A stretch of DNA of 64,000 nt from Pleurodeles waltl (taxonomy: Eukaryota; Chordata; Amphibia; Caudata; Salamandridae). The translations under genes were made by a program, and so were the position numbers. The stretch covers positions 1,581,718,049 through 1,581,782,048 of the forward strand of contig NC_090445.1 of NCBI RefSeq assembly GCF_031143425.1, in the 5' to 3' direction. Below the pieces are notes generated by a model. That model was given only the letters and a program-made list of their open reading frames with translations. It did not search any database and had not been told where the DNA came from. How positions within the stretch are numbered: position 1 is the stretch's first letter; each line of letters starts with the position of its first letter. This document shows, one piece after another, positions 1 to 9,599 of this stretch.

Positions 1-858
1 ACTTTGCTTTCTACATTCTGCTTTCCAAGGTTCTCCAAAGGTTTGAGTTGAGCTTGCCTCCTGTTAAGAAGTCTCAGGGACATCAAAGACTTCATCTGCT
101 AGCATCTGGACTTCTCTGCTGAGAGCCCTGTCCTGTCAAGTGGTGCCAAATTCAGTTCTATGCCCTTAAAGGAGGTTTTGGTGCTACAAGAAGAAAATAC
201 ATGCATCGACTCACAGCATCATTCCTAACCGACGCATCGCTTCAAGAATTCGAGGCTTCACCACTGCCCACACCGAAGTCCGTGATTCACCGCCCTGATG
301 CCTGCTTCGATGCATCATCGTAGCATCGTCCCTGGGCACCATTTTTGTCAACACCACACCACAGTAAAGAACCAATGCTTCATGCCACAAACAACGCATC
401 ACCTCCCCTGCCTAGCATTAAGGAACCGACCCATCACCTACCCTGTAACAGTACGGAACCAACGCTCTTTTGATGCATCACCTGCCTCGCAGCCTGCATC
501 ATCTTTGTTTTTGACGCATCTCTGGTACTTTGCCTTGGTCAAGCGCTTCATTGATTTCAAGGAACTACACTTTCATTTAATCTTTTAAAAGTGATATCTC
601 TGCTTGTATATGATAAATATTGGCTATTTTTCCAAACTGGTGTGGAGTATGTTTGTGGTGCTTTCACTGTGTTACTGTGTGTGTGTGTGTGTGTGCAAAT
701 TGTTTATAGATTACCTTTGAGATAAGCCTGACTGCTTGATTCAAGCTAGCAAGGAGGTGAGCAGAGGTTATTTTAGCTGTGTAGCTCCCTTACCCTGAGG
801 GTCCCTACTTGGACCAGGTGCAAATCATTGCCAACTAGAGATCCCTTTTCAATTGTAT
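1..858 (+). mobile_element. 3' part of an LTR, cut by the left window edge
   Basis: No protein is encoded. The stretch holds many scattered GACGCATC/GATGCATC-like words (about 200-500), then an AT-richer part, a TG run, and a terminal piece reading GGTCCCTACTTGGA near 800 and CTAGAGA near 836. From memory I associate this order of motifs with the 3' half of a Gypsy-type LTR that is very common in newts; that identification is recollection, not a search. The 5' end lies outside the window and no internal element sequence follows, so it is probably a solo or truncated LTR in plus orientation. The right boundary is accurate to perhaps 10 bases. Confidence 0.45.
676..695. repeat. (TG)10 microsatellite inside the LTR
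   Basis: Uninterrupted TG dinucleotide run within the terminal LTR fragment. Confidence 0.9.
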
Positions 859-3014
859 TTGTAATGGTATGACTCCTTGTTGTAGAGTATGGCTATTCTG
901 TGTTTTGCATTGCCTGTCCTCACTCCATACCTCTGATTACATGCAAAGCCATGCAGGGTGGCATGGCATTACCTCATAGACACGACTGAGAGGGCTGAGC
1001 CACTGGAGTGCTACTTATATTTGACACTCCAGTTGATCATGCCTCTTGTAAGGGAGTCCAGATGTATATTACAGGGGACCCCACTCACATATCACAATGT
1101 ATAACAGGCTGTACTAGACACATCTGAAAGTATCTCATACATGTTGATATTCTATTTACAAATTATCATCTTAGGGGCAGCACAGGACATATATGGAAAA
1201 TCTCTGGTACTATGCAGCAATGACAGGTACTGATGTCAGCTAAGTTAAGGAACAAGGATGGCCACTGCGTGATGTGTATGGCAGATTAATGGACATGCAA
1301 AGATATGAAAAAGGCATGGGAAATGCATTACTTTGCAGAGTGTTGATGTGAGTTCTTTAGGTGCCCAGAGACATAAAAGTCAGCTACTCTTGGGACATTT
1401 TGGAGTAGTGCGGTATTTCAACTGGTAACGCGCACTGGCCACCAGATGCATGCTGTGGCTCAGCCAGAGTGTGTCAAATTCAATCTGCCTTAACAATGTG
1501 TGTAATTAAGCCATGTGAGCTGTGCATTTTGATTCATTACAACCTGAAGACCTACACTGTCAATTGCTATTCATGTGTACTGTGCTTCACCTGGCCACAG
1601 TGTATGTGTTCGACAATCACATTGCAATGTTTCATGTTAAGGCTTGTAGGTGAACCCGAGCCATACACAGTTGGTGAGATTGAGAGCTTTAAGGACCTGG
1701 ATATTACCAGTGAGTGTCATCCTGAATGCTTATTGTGTAGTGCACGGATTGTGTGTGATGTAGGATGCTGTGTGCAATGCCAGGTTCAATGACATTCCTA
1801 ACACAAACTAAACATATGTCATATGAAGGTTATATCGGAAAACTAGATTTGATTTGTGGTTTGTGCAGTTGCATCTGACTAATGTCAGAGTGAATACATT
1901 GCCAATATATAATGGGCCACACAATTAGGCCTGGGTGGTAAACTCTGCTCTGTCAGCGGAATTCGCAGTTTTGCCACTCCACGTTCCAAAAATGCTACCA
2001 TCCGCTGTGTAACCAAGTATACCAATGCCAGCAAAACAGCACAGTTTTTTTGCCAGGTTTTAAGATGGCCACCTCGTGGGACATGACATTCTAGTTCCGT
2101 CCCCAGTGAGAAACTGAGAGAACGTAGCTTTCGGGCCATGGACTTCTGCACCCGAGGGGAGGTGGACACTACTCTGCTCAGTGCTAATTTTCCCAGAGAG
2201 TTTTCTGCAGCCCGCAGCTCCCCTGGATTGTATGGGCTGAGAGACACCTTCTCTGACAATAACTTAACAACTCTTCACAGCAGCTTCCTTAAGGTTTTTA
2301 CTTTTTGCATTTCTGTTTCGCTTGCACATATATATTATTATTCCCCAGACTAAACAGCACTCTGTTGCAGTTCAAAGCGGCAGGCAGTCTTCTAAGACGT
2401 GTTCAACTTTTGATTTATTTGAAATCACTGCTGTGGCACTCTGAACTACAAGAACTCTGCAGATGCAGGAGCCCTTCAAACAAGGTAATTGATTTTGTAC
2501 CCAGAATCTTCAGGAGATTGATGTTTTTCAGTTCTCCATGTCGCACGGCAATGCTAGAATGTTATTGTGCAGCGCTTGGAAGCACACAGTGTAGTGTGAA
2601 GGTCTGGTGAAGGGTCAAGACTGCTGAATTAAATGAACACAACTGGAATTGCGTTGTACACGTGAGTAATTTCCAGGTGAACGTGCAACAGAAGTGCATA
2701 TAAGCGGGATACTGCAGTCAAACAAACGGTTTGGTCATTATGAGAAATAATTGGGAGTTTGTCTGAAAACGGATAACGTGTGATGGTAAAATCATATGTT
2801 CATTAAACCATTTTATTCAACCAAATCATGCTCACTGTAACGAAAACATTTGACAATGTTTTGCAAAAAAGTTTTTTGATGCTTTACCTTGGGAAATCAT
2901 TCTTCTTTTTTGACAATGTTGTGTTAAATATGTTAGTGAATGGTTAATATATTGTTAAGAAAGCAAGCTATGTATGGCTTGTAATTTTATTGTTATGCGT
3001 AGACTATGTAATTT
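859..3014. other. Non-coding stretch with no recognised feature
   Basis: Only short open frames without recognisable motifs occur here on either strand. I see no tandem repeat, terminal inverted repeat or RNA gene. It may be old unrecognised repeat DNA. Confidence 0.5.
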
Positions 3015-3177
3015 AAATTGCAATTGTATTTATAAAGTGCTTACTACCCCTGGTGAGGCGTCCGAGTGCTTTTCGGTGAGTAGCACTCTACTCCGAAACC
3101 CAAAATGATCAGTGGTGGATTAGTATAGGGATATATGAGTACAGTAGTAGTATTAGTATGAGTTGATTTTAGCAAAG

Positions 3178-3560
3178 GATATCTGAGTTTGTTAGTAGGT
3201 TTGAATAGAATAATTGTGGGATAGAGGAGGGAAGAATCCAGAAGTGTTAATTGGGAGTTTATAGTAATTAGATGATGTTTGGGATGAGTAAAGGAGAGGT
3301 GGAGGAGAGGGGAGTCTGGAGAAAGGGGCTAGGGAGATCATAGTAGTAGAAGGGGTTTCGGATGAGTCAAAGGTGAGATAAGTGAGGCAGAATTTAGTCG
3401 GGTTGCTTGGGAGCTCATAGTATTAAACGGAGGCTCAGGTGAGATGGGAGCAGTAGAGAAAAGAAGAGCTTAGGCAGGGTGATTTTGGAGATCATAGAAG
3501 TAGAATGGGTTTGGAATGAGTCAGAAAGTGGGGGTGGAGGATAGATTGCAAGAGATCTAG
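3178..3560. repeat. 77-79 bp purine-rich minisatellite in the LINE 3' region
   Basis: A unit beginning GGGAG(T/A/C)TCATAGTA-like recurs at 3253, 3332, 3409 and 3486, giving steps of 79, 77 and 77 bases; degenerate copies extend to about 3178 and 3560. Units share GGGATGAGT/GGATGAGTC words. The plus strand is strongly purine-rich, so the LINE transcript (minus) would be pyrimidine-rich here. It probably expanded inside the 3' untranslated region of the element. Confidence 0.7.
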
Positions 3561-3896
3561 GGTGATAGGGAGACAGAGTAAAGTTTATGAGAGGGTTCTT
3601 TTTCTTCTTCCTCTTGTACAGTAGGACTAAAATGATAAATAAATAGACACGTAAACACATATTAAGGGAATATATGTGTAAGGAATATAATGGTGTATAT
3701 AATATTTTGAGATTTAAAGTTGTGTTGTAAAGATTAGCAATATTTGAGGTTAATGCTTTGTGTACTTTTCTAACATTATTTTATCTTTCCTCAACTTTCA
3801 ATAGCGAAATGCTTGCAGATAAATAGTTAAGATAACATTTGCTCATTGTGATAGCTAAAATGAAACCAGGGATTGGTAAGTATCTAATCTAACAAG

Positions 3897-4523
3897 TTAT
3901 CTAGGAAATTTGCAACAATAGTCCCAGGTCGCCAGGCCAGGCGCACAGGGGGTCATAATTTTTCCAGTCGCCACATGTGAGTTCTTCGGTTTTAGATGGC
4001 TCCACGTCATCCACTGATCAACGACTCTGAAGCAACTGAAGCAACTGAAGATTTGTGAGTCTTTGCGTTTTTCCAGTTTAAGGAGTATGTGTGTGTCATC
4101 TGTATAGTTGTAGCATGTGAGTTGAAATTTGTTGATCAATTCTGGTAATGACATCATGTAGATGTTGAAAAGCATAGTTGAGATGATTGATCCTTGAGGG
4201 ACCCCTGGTTTTGGGAAGTAGGGTTTGGATGATAAAGGGGGAGAATAGATTACATTTGTTCTGTTTTGAAGGTAAGATGTGATCCAGCCGAAAGCAGTTC
4301 CTTCTATGCCAGCTTTGTGGAGTCTTTGAATTAGGGTATCATGGTCAACAGTGCCAAAGGCACCTGAGAGGTCCAAGAGAAGTAGTGCAGCAACTTCACT
4401 GCGGTCAACTGTGTTTTTAAGATCACTCCAGACTGCGATGAGTGCAGATTCAATGCCTCTTCCTGGGCGGAATCCAGTTTGGTAGTCTGAAAGTATGGAG
4501 TTATCATCAATGAATTGTGACAT
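3897..4523 (-). pseudogene. LINE reverse transcriptase domain (L2/CR1 group), fragment
   Basis: An open frame of 208 codons shows ordered non-LTR RT blocks: YQTGFRPGRGIESAL (fingers), LLLLDLSGAFGTVDH (motif A, catalytic Asp present), GVPQGSIISTMLFNIYM (motif B) and YTDDTH (motif C, both Asp present). RT would copy the element's RNA at a nicked target site. Blocks and wording fit the L2/CR1/Rex group far better than L1. Only about a third of a full ORF2 is open; the upstream part is in other frames. The first methionine is internal to the domain and is not a real start. The catalytic residues survive although the gene is broken. Confidence 0.85.
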
Positions 4524-4663
4524 CTGGTTGAATACTGCTTTTTCTATCAGTTTGCCCAGGAAAGGTCCATTTGTAATCGGTCTGTAGTTGTTGGGATCCT
4601 GTGGGTCCAGGTTTGTTTTCTTTAATATTTAATAGTGGGCGTATGCTTGCCTTTTTAAGGTCT

Positions 4664-4849
4664 TCAGCAAAGGTTCCCCATAGTCAAAGAATTATTGATG
4701 ATTCTTCTTACAGGTGTGGCAGCAGAAGTAGTTAAAAGAATGTTCTTGAAGATGTGTGCTGAACAAGGGTCGGAAGGGCTGCGGGAAGGCCTGCTTGCTT
4801 TGACCAAATCCATAAATTCACTTTGTGATATTTGTTTGAAGGAGTGCAC
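4664..4849 (-). pseudogene. LINE ORF2 linker between endonuclease and RT
   Basis: A 61-codon frame contains the SPSDPCSAHIFK-like stretch typical of the segment just upstream of the RT of L2/CR1-group LINEs, where a conserved S-x-x-DPCP-x-x-x-(L/F)-K block is usual. It lies directly upstream of the RT fragment on the same strand but in a different frame, so a frameshift or stop separates them. Confidence 0.6.
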
Positions 4850-5344
4850 ATGCTGGGTTGGCCTACTCTTGGAGGGGAGTTTAGGAAACAGGTTGGTGCT
4901 GGTGGTTTTCCTTTATTTTACATAGGAGTCCAATGTGTCTGCCTTAGTTGTGTAATGATTTGCCAGTTTGTCTGTGAATTATTGAGTAATGGGATGAGTT
5001 CCTTCCATGCATTTTAGGTTTTCGAAATTCGTTGATAATTTTATAAAATTCTTTATTAGCTGATTTAGCATTTTGAATTCTGTCTCAGTAGTACCCTTTT
5101 TTAGCTTTTTTGATGGATGATTTGTATATTCTGTTAAGTTTGTGTGGGTGAAGTTTGTTTTGAATGTTGTTTGTTTTGAGCCAGGTTTGCTGCAGCCTTC
5201 TTTTTTAGTTCTGTATTTTTCCAAGGTGTTGGTTTTCTTTTGTCCTGTTCAGTTTTTTTAGTGGTAATAGGATATCAAAAACTTCCTCTAGCCACTCATA
5301 AAGTTTTGGAAAATAATGTATTGTGTTGGCTGTTAGTTGTGTTT

Positions 5345-5935
5345 CTAAGTCTTCAAATGTGAGTGTGTTCCATGGTTGATAGATGGATGTATATAAGGTG
5401 GTGTTGGGTGTGGTGGTTTGTGGTGTTCATTTTGGAAAGTTACTAAATGGTGGTCTGACCATATGACTGGCATTATGCTTTGAACAGTAACTTGTTCAGG
5501 GTTTGCAAAAATGACATCAGGGATGTGTTCAGCGATGTGTGTGGGATTATCTATAGTCTGATGTAGGTTCAGTGTGACTAGGCCAATGGTGATAGTTTTC
5601 GGATGTGGCATATTGGGTTTGTCAAACCAAAAGTTTAGGTCCCCAAGAATGCAGAGGTTGGAGTGTAACCTTATAAGGATTCAAACTGTGTTTAGAAATG
5701 TGTCTGCGAATATTGAATTGTTAGGTGGAGGCTTGTAAAGGAGAAAAACGTTACAGGAGGAAGTTGGTGTTGGGTTGCATCTGGTGATGAGGGCCTCACA
5801 ACCTTGTATGGAAATGTTTTCTGTTTTGCTGAGATTTATTGCTTGTTTGAATATAATAGCTAGTACACCTCCTCGTTTGCCTATAATGTTTTGTGTGACA
5901 ATTTGATAGCCTGGAGGAATGGCTTCATACAACAC
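5345..5935 (-). pseudogene. LINE apurinic-like endonuclease domain, two frames
   Basis: Two adjacent open pieces (5935-5681 and 5611-5345) together resemble an exonuclease/endonuclease/phosphatase domain. The first has KRGGVLAIIFK, the usual R-G-G-G-(V/L)-A-(I/L) strand. The second ends with SDHHLVTF, the conserved Ser-Asp-His block. In the family this enzyme nicks target DNA to prime reverse transcription. The central Asp/Asn segment falls in the gap between frames. Position upstream of the RT and same orientation support assignment to the L2-group element. Confidence 0.65.
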
Positions 5936-6267
5936 TGAGGCAATGTCATTATTTGTATTATATGTGTAGTCATGAGGGTGGAGTGGGTGTAACGGAAAGT
6001 ATTATGAACATTTGTGTTATTTTGATGTGCTGATGTGTGTGGTTTATTTAGTTTTTGTGGAGTAGTGAGAGGAGATATTGATGTAGTGGTTTCCTGTGAA
6101 GGATTTGCATGTGAGTTACTCCTGGTGAGTGGTGTTTGAATGGTACTGAGGGTGGTGATATATTTTGGAGAAAAGTGTACGATGTGTGTAGGAGGGTATG
6201 GGCAAGAGTTATGAGTGTTTATGTTAGGTTTGATTGGTGGAATCAAACAAATTTCAATCAAACACAT
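5881..6267 (-). other. Possible N-terminal coding remnant of the L2-group LINE
   Basis: A 128-codon frame, rich in Thr, Asn, His and Pro, lies immediately upstream of and overlaps the endonuclease remnant. I recognise no domain. It may be the decayed start of ORF2 or an ORF1-like region. Its first 28 bases run past the presumed element boundary into the tail of the neighbouring L2 fragment, so the start codon is not meaningful. Confidence 0.25.
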
Positions 6268-6842
6268 TTCTTAAGCGCACTACTCACCCGGTAGGGTCTC
6301 AAGGCGCTGGGGGGCAAGGGGGGGTGAAAGTTACTGCTCGAAAAGCCATGTTTTGAGGTGCTTTCTGAAGGTTAGGAGGTCCTGGGTCTTGCGTAGGTTG
6401 GTGGGGAGGGAGTTCCAGGTTTTGGCGGCGAAGTGGGAGAAGGATCTGCCGCCGGAGGTGGTGCGTTGGATGCGGGGGGCTGTAGCGAGGGAGAGGTCAG
6501 CGGAGCGGAGCTGTCGAGTTGGTTTGTGGAAGTTGATTCGTTCATTGAGGTAGGCCAGTCCGGTGTCGTGGAGGGCTTTGTGAGCGTGGACAAGGATTTT
6601 GAAAATGATCCTTTTGTTGATGGGCAGCCACTGTAGAGATCTGAGGTGGGCGGAGATGTGTTCATGGCGAGGGAGGTTGAGGATGAGGTGTGCGGCTGCG
6701 TTCTGGGTTCACTGGAGTTTTCTCTGAAGCTTGGCTCTAGTCCCTGCGTAGAGGGTGTTGTCCTAGTCCAGTCTACTGCTTATGAGGGCGTGGGTGACTG
6801 TTCTTGTTTCTAAAGGAATCCATTTGAAAGTCTTGCGTAGCA
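6240..6842 (-). mobile_element. 5'-truncated L2-group LINE: ORF2 C-terminus and 3' tail
   Basis: Translating the minus strand from about 6790 gives, in one frame with a TAG and a TGA stop, the C-terminal block of L2-type ORF2: SRLD then DNTLYAG, TQNAAAHLILNLPR, LQWLPINKRIIFKIL, and further on SFSHFAAKTWNSLPTNLR followed by a stop. The 3' untranslated part ends in a tail at 6307-6273 that nearly matches the tail of the SINE at 43760-43803. Upstream of about 6842 the homology stops abruptly at the LTR-like repeat, the usual sign of 5' truncation or of a neighbouring insertion. This piece is from a different copy than the RT remnants at 3.9-6.2 kb. Confidence 0.8.
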
Positions 6843-6868
6843 TGCGAATAGGTACCGTAGCCCCAGCA

Positions 6869-7031
6869 CCAAGCACAGCCCTAGCCCTGGAAGCCAACGA
6901 CAACAGGAACCCTAAAACCCTTTGTCCAATAGGAACCCTAGCCCTAGTACCAAGCACAGCCCTAGCCCTGATAACCAATCACAACAGAAACCCTAAAACC
7001 TTTGTCCAATAAGGGCCCTAGCCAGAACACC
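6869..7031 (+). repeat. 81 bp tandem repeat with CCAAT words in a U3-like region
   Basis: A unit starting CCAAGCACAGCCCTAGCCCTG-like occurs at 6869 and again at 6950, with a partial third after about 7031. Each unit carries ACCCTAAAACC and TTTGTCCAATA, so CCAAT boxes are multiplied just upstream of a TATA-like sequence. Duplicated enhancer units are common in LTR U3 regions. Confidence 0.75.
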
Positions 7032-7120
7032 AATCAGAATACAAACTGTATCCCTTAAATCAACAGAAATATAAACCCCAGCAACCAATCACAATAACAT
7101 ATGCAACAACCGATAGAAAC

Positions 7121-7129
7121 ATATATAAG
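7121..7129 (+). promoter_or_regulatory. TATA-like box of the LTR-like repeat
   Basis: ATATATAAG lies about 35 bases downstream of a CCAATCAC motif (about 7085). The second repeat copy becomes alignable close to the point where transcription would begin, some 25 bases further on. Function is inferred. Confidence 0.4.
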
Positions 7130-7573
7130 GGCCAAGTTGCCTGAAGCCCAAGCCCCTGTGGAAAGAAGATCAGAATCTTCTTGGATAAAGACAGGCAGAA
7201 TCCACACTTCCAAGCAAGTAAAGTGTACTTTCCAGGTAAGAGACAGATCAGAAAGCACTGAAATACTGCTTGTCGTGCACTGAAATATATGGCTTTTTCA
7301 AGGCAAAAACAAGTGTGCATACACTTTCCAAACACAGTTTAAATCACAGAGCAGATAACGCAAGCTCCTTAACACACTCTAGTTAGCCACTGAGGTGTAT
7401 GTAGCCTTGTGAGAAAAAAAAGGGGGGGTGCGGGAGGAGGGAAATTCAAACAGTCACAGGTAAAAAACAGCAGGTTAAAAGCACCAAGTTTGCTGAAACA
7501 CAGGGAGCCTAATATAAACAGGCATGGGTGGGAGAAATACACTTTTAACAAATAACAAGAATACACAGATTAA

Positions 7574-7591
7574 CCCCTTCCCTTCCAAGGA
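7574..7591 (+). repeat. Left terminal inverted repeat of the TTAA element
   Basis: Begins CCCCTTCCCTTCC directly after TTAA. It pairs imperfectly with 13212-13229. Confidence 0.75.
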
Positions 7592-8041
7592 CGTAGTGGT
7601 TACGTCTGGTGGCGCATCACTGAGGCGTCACGGATGTAACCACTACTTCCTGGTACAGGCCCTCGGGGGAATTATTGGCGCTCCCCCGAGGGCCTACCGC
7701 CATCCCCTCAGGGCAGGGCTGGAAGGGGAATCGCTTCCCCTATCACCCCCGACCCCTATTGACATCTGATGATGTCAGCACACCAACGCGCGCTGACCTC
7801 ATTGGAGGTCAACTCCCGTTGTGCTGGGAACAATGTTTCCAGCGCGACCCGAGGAGAAACTGATTAGTTTCTCCTCAGTACGGGGGCAGGGGAGGCAGAG
7901 AGGCATGAACAAGGAAGGAAAGGCTTTTCCTTCCCTCTTCATGTCTCTCTGTGCATTCCTGCAGCACAATCGCATAGCAATCGTGCAGCAGGAATGCCCA
8001 CTAGACACCAGGGATTTTGTTTACTTTGTGTAAACAAAGAA

Positions 8042-9005
8042 GGGGAGCGACCCCTTGGGCAAGGGTCGCTCCCCAGTTGGAGGCATTTAATCTAAGGCCA
8101 TTTCTGCACCCCCCAGAAGCAGGTCGGCCTATATTAATTAGGCCGATCTGCCCCCGGGGGGCAGAAACCATTAGGCACCAGGGTTTTTTTTATTTTATTT
8201 ATATTGATAAGGGGGGTGACCCCTTAGGCAAGGGTGGCTCCCAGAGAGGCCAATTGATTTTAATTGGCCCTTTCTGCCCCCCTTGGGGGCAGATTGGCCT
8301 TTATTAATTAGGCTGCTCTGCACCCAGGGGGCCTGAAGCCACTACACACCAGGGATTTTTATTTTTTTTATTTATATTGATAAGGGGGGGCGACCCCTTA
8401 GGCAAGGGTCGCTCCCCGGGGGGGACATTTTTTACTAGGCCTTTTCTGCCCCCCACCCCCCAGGGCATATTGCCCTATATTAATTAGGCCGATCTGGCCC
8501 CGGAGCAGAAGCCACTAGACACCAGGGATTTTTATTTTATTTATATTGATAAGGGGAGCGACCCCTTAGGCAAGGGTCATTCCCCAGGGCAAATTGTTTT
8601 TAGGCCATTTCTGCCCACTTTGGGGGCAGATGGGCCTATTTCTATTAGGCCGATCTGCCCTCAAGGAGGGCAGAAACCACTTAGGCACCATAGATTGGTG
8701 TGTGTGTATGTGTGTGTTTTGTTTGGAGAGCCAGCCCCTTGGGCAAGGGTCGCTCCCCATGGGGGCACATTACTGTTGGCCATATCACCCCCCTTGGAGG
8801 CAGATCGGCCTATTTTTGGAAGGCCCATCTGCCCCCAAGGGGGGCAGAAAGCCTCCAGAGACCAGGGAAGATTTTCTTTTTCAAAATAAGAGGGTGGGGG
8901 TATGGCCATACCCCCATCCCCAAATAAATGGGGCCAAAGTTGTTCTGCCCATCAGGGGGCAGATGGGGAAATTACCCCCGATCCACACCTGGAGGGGCAG
9001 AAAGT
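8042..9005. repeat. 168-174 bp tandem array, two hairpins per unit
   Basis: Units start at 8042, 8211, 8385, 8553 and 8726 (steps 169, 174, 168, 173), with a degenerate sixth after about 8890. Each unit opens with GGGGAGCGACCCC, a short spacer and GGGTCGCTCCCC, which fold back on each other. It then has a larger inverted repeat of the form TTTCTGCCCCC-GGGGGCAGAT-GGCCTA / TAGGCC-ATCTGCCCCC-GGGGGCAGAAA around an AT-rich centre. A perfect 20 bp palindrome sits at 8896-8915. Open reading frames across the array are by-products of the repeat. Confidence 0.85.
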
Positions 9006-9289
9006 CTACTAGATGCCAGTGAATTAAAAAAAAAAAAACTAGTGTGGTGGTGGCTACCAACCAGTATGGGTATGGTTATGCCCCCACCCCAAATAAAGGG
9101 GGTAACAGTCTTTCAGCACTTCCCCCGCACACTAAAACATCTTATCCCATGTCAATCAAGAGGACATTTGATTATTTTGGGTTTTGGTTTTACATTTGGG
9201 CCATGAGAGCTTGGGTAACTCTAAAAATTATCCCACTTGGAATGGTGAGGGCTGCATTTTTTGGACTTTGGGACACTGCATGTAGAAAA

Positions 9290-9545
9290 ATCCACAAGAC
9301 CTAAACACATCTGAAAACTAAACATCTGGGTGAGTCCACGGTGGTGTGCTTCACATGCATCCCGCACCATTTCTTACCCACAATGCCCGGCAAACCTCCA
9401 ACTGTGCTGGAAATCACACATTTTTTCCACATTTTTGTAATGGAACCTTCCGGAATCTGCAGGAATCCACAAAATTCCTACCACCCAGCATTGTCTCATC
9501 TATACCAATAAAAATTCTGCCCCACTTGTCAGCCTAAAAATGTTT
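9290..9545 (-). repeat. Inverted copy of the 370-385 bp module
   Basis: Reverse-complemented, this stretch aligns in order with the tandem modules that follow: ACAAGTGGGG, AATGCTGGGTGGTAGGAA, CAGATTCCGGAA, GAGGTTTGCC-like, TGTGGGTAAGAAA and TTTAGTTTTCAGA. It is the only module in this orientation, so it forms an imperfect inverted repeat with the first direct copy. Confidence 0.6.
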
Positions 9546-9599
9546 TTTTTCAAACTGCCCTTTTGGACCCGCTATGGTTCCCCCTCAATTTCGACATGT

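Larger units (their letters stand above)
3015..6239 (-). mobile_element. Decayed L2/CR1-group LINE retrotransposon
   Basis: Read on the minus strand, the order is endonuclease remnants (5935-5345), linker (4849-4664), reverse transcriptase (4523-3897), a long purine/pyrimidine-biased region with a minisatellite (about 3560-3178), and a 3' tail near 3110-3015. The tail resembles, with divergence, the L2-type tail at 6307-6273 (a GGTGAGTAG-like core followed by a GCACTTTATAAATAC-like end). This is the order of an autonomous L2-group LINE. The C-terminal part after the RT that normally carries the HWLP block is not seen, so there is an internal deletion. Several stops and frame changes make it dead. 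Boundaries are approximate. Confidence 0.7.
6846..7573 (+). mobile_element. LTR-like repeat copy 1, left part (split by the TTAA element)
   Basis: From about 7130 this matches 19891-20384 almost throughout, including a TCAGAAAGCACTGAAATACT segment, an ATATGGCTTTTTCA segment and a G-run. Upstream of the shared part it has repeated CCAAT-containing units and a TATA-like box, as expected for a U3 promoter region. The right part, with an AATAAA signal at about 13291, lies beyond the 5.66 kb insertion. Promoter-like front plus polyadenylation-like end suggests an LTR, but no primer binding site or internal gene was identified, so a transcribed non-LTR repeat remains possible. Confidence 0.5.

Noticed and set aside
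1885..2610. Open frames of 101-124 codons on opposite strands
   Set aside because: They overlap each other, show no recognisable domain and have no supporting signals.
8042..9005. CRISPR-like array of palindromic repeats
   Set aside because: Units are tandem with no unique spacers, far longer than CRISPR repeats, and lie in a eukaryotic transposon.
8594..9022. 142-codon frame and several similar ones
   Set aside because: Products of the 168-174 bp tandem array, read in several frames with repeating Gly/Pro-rich words.
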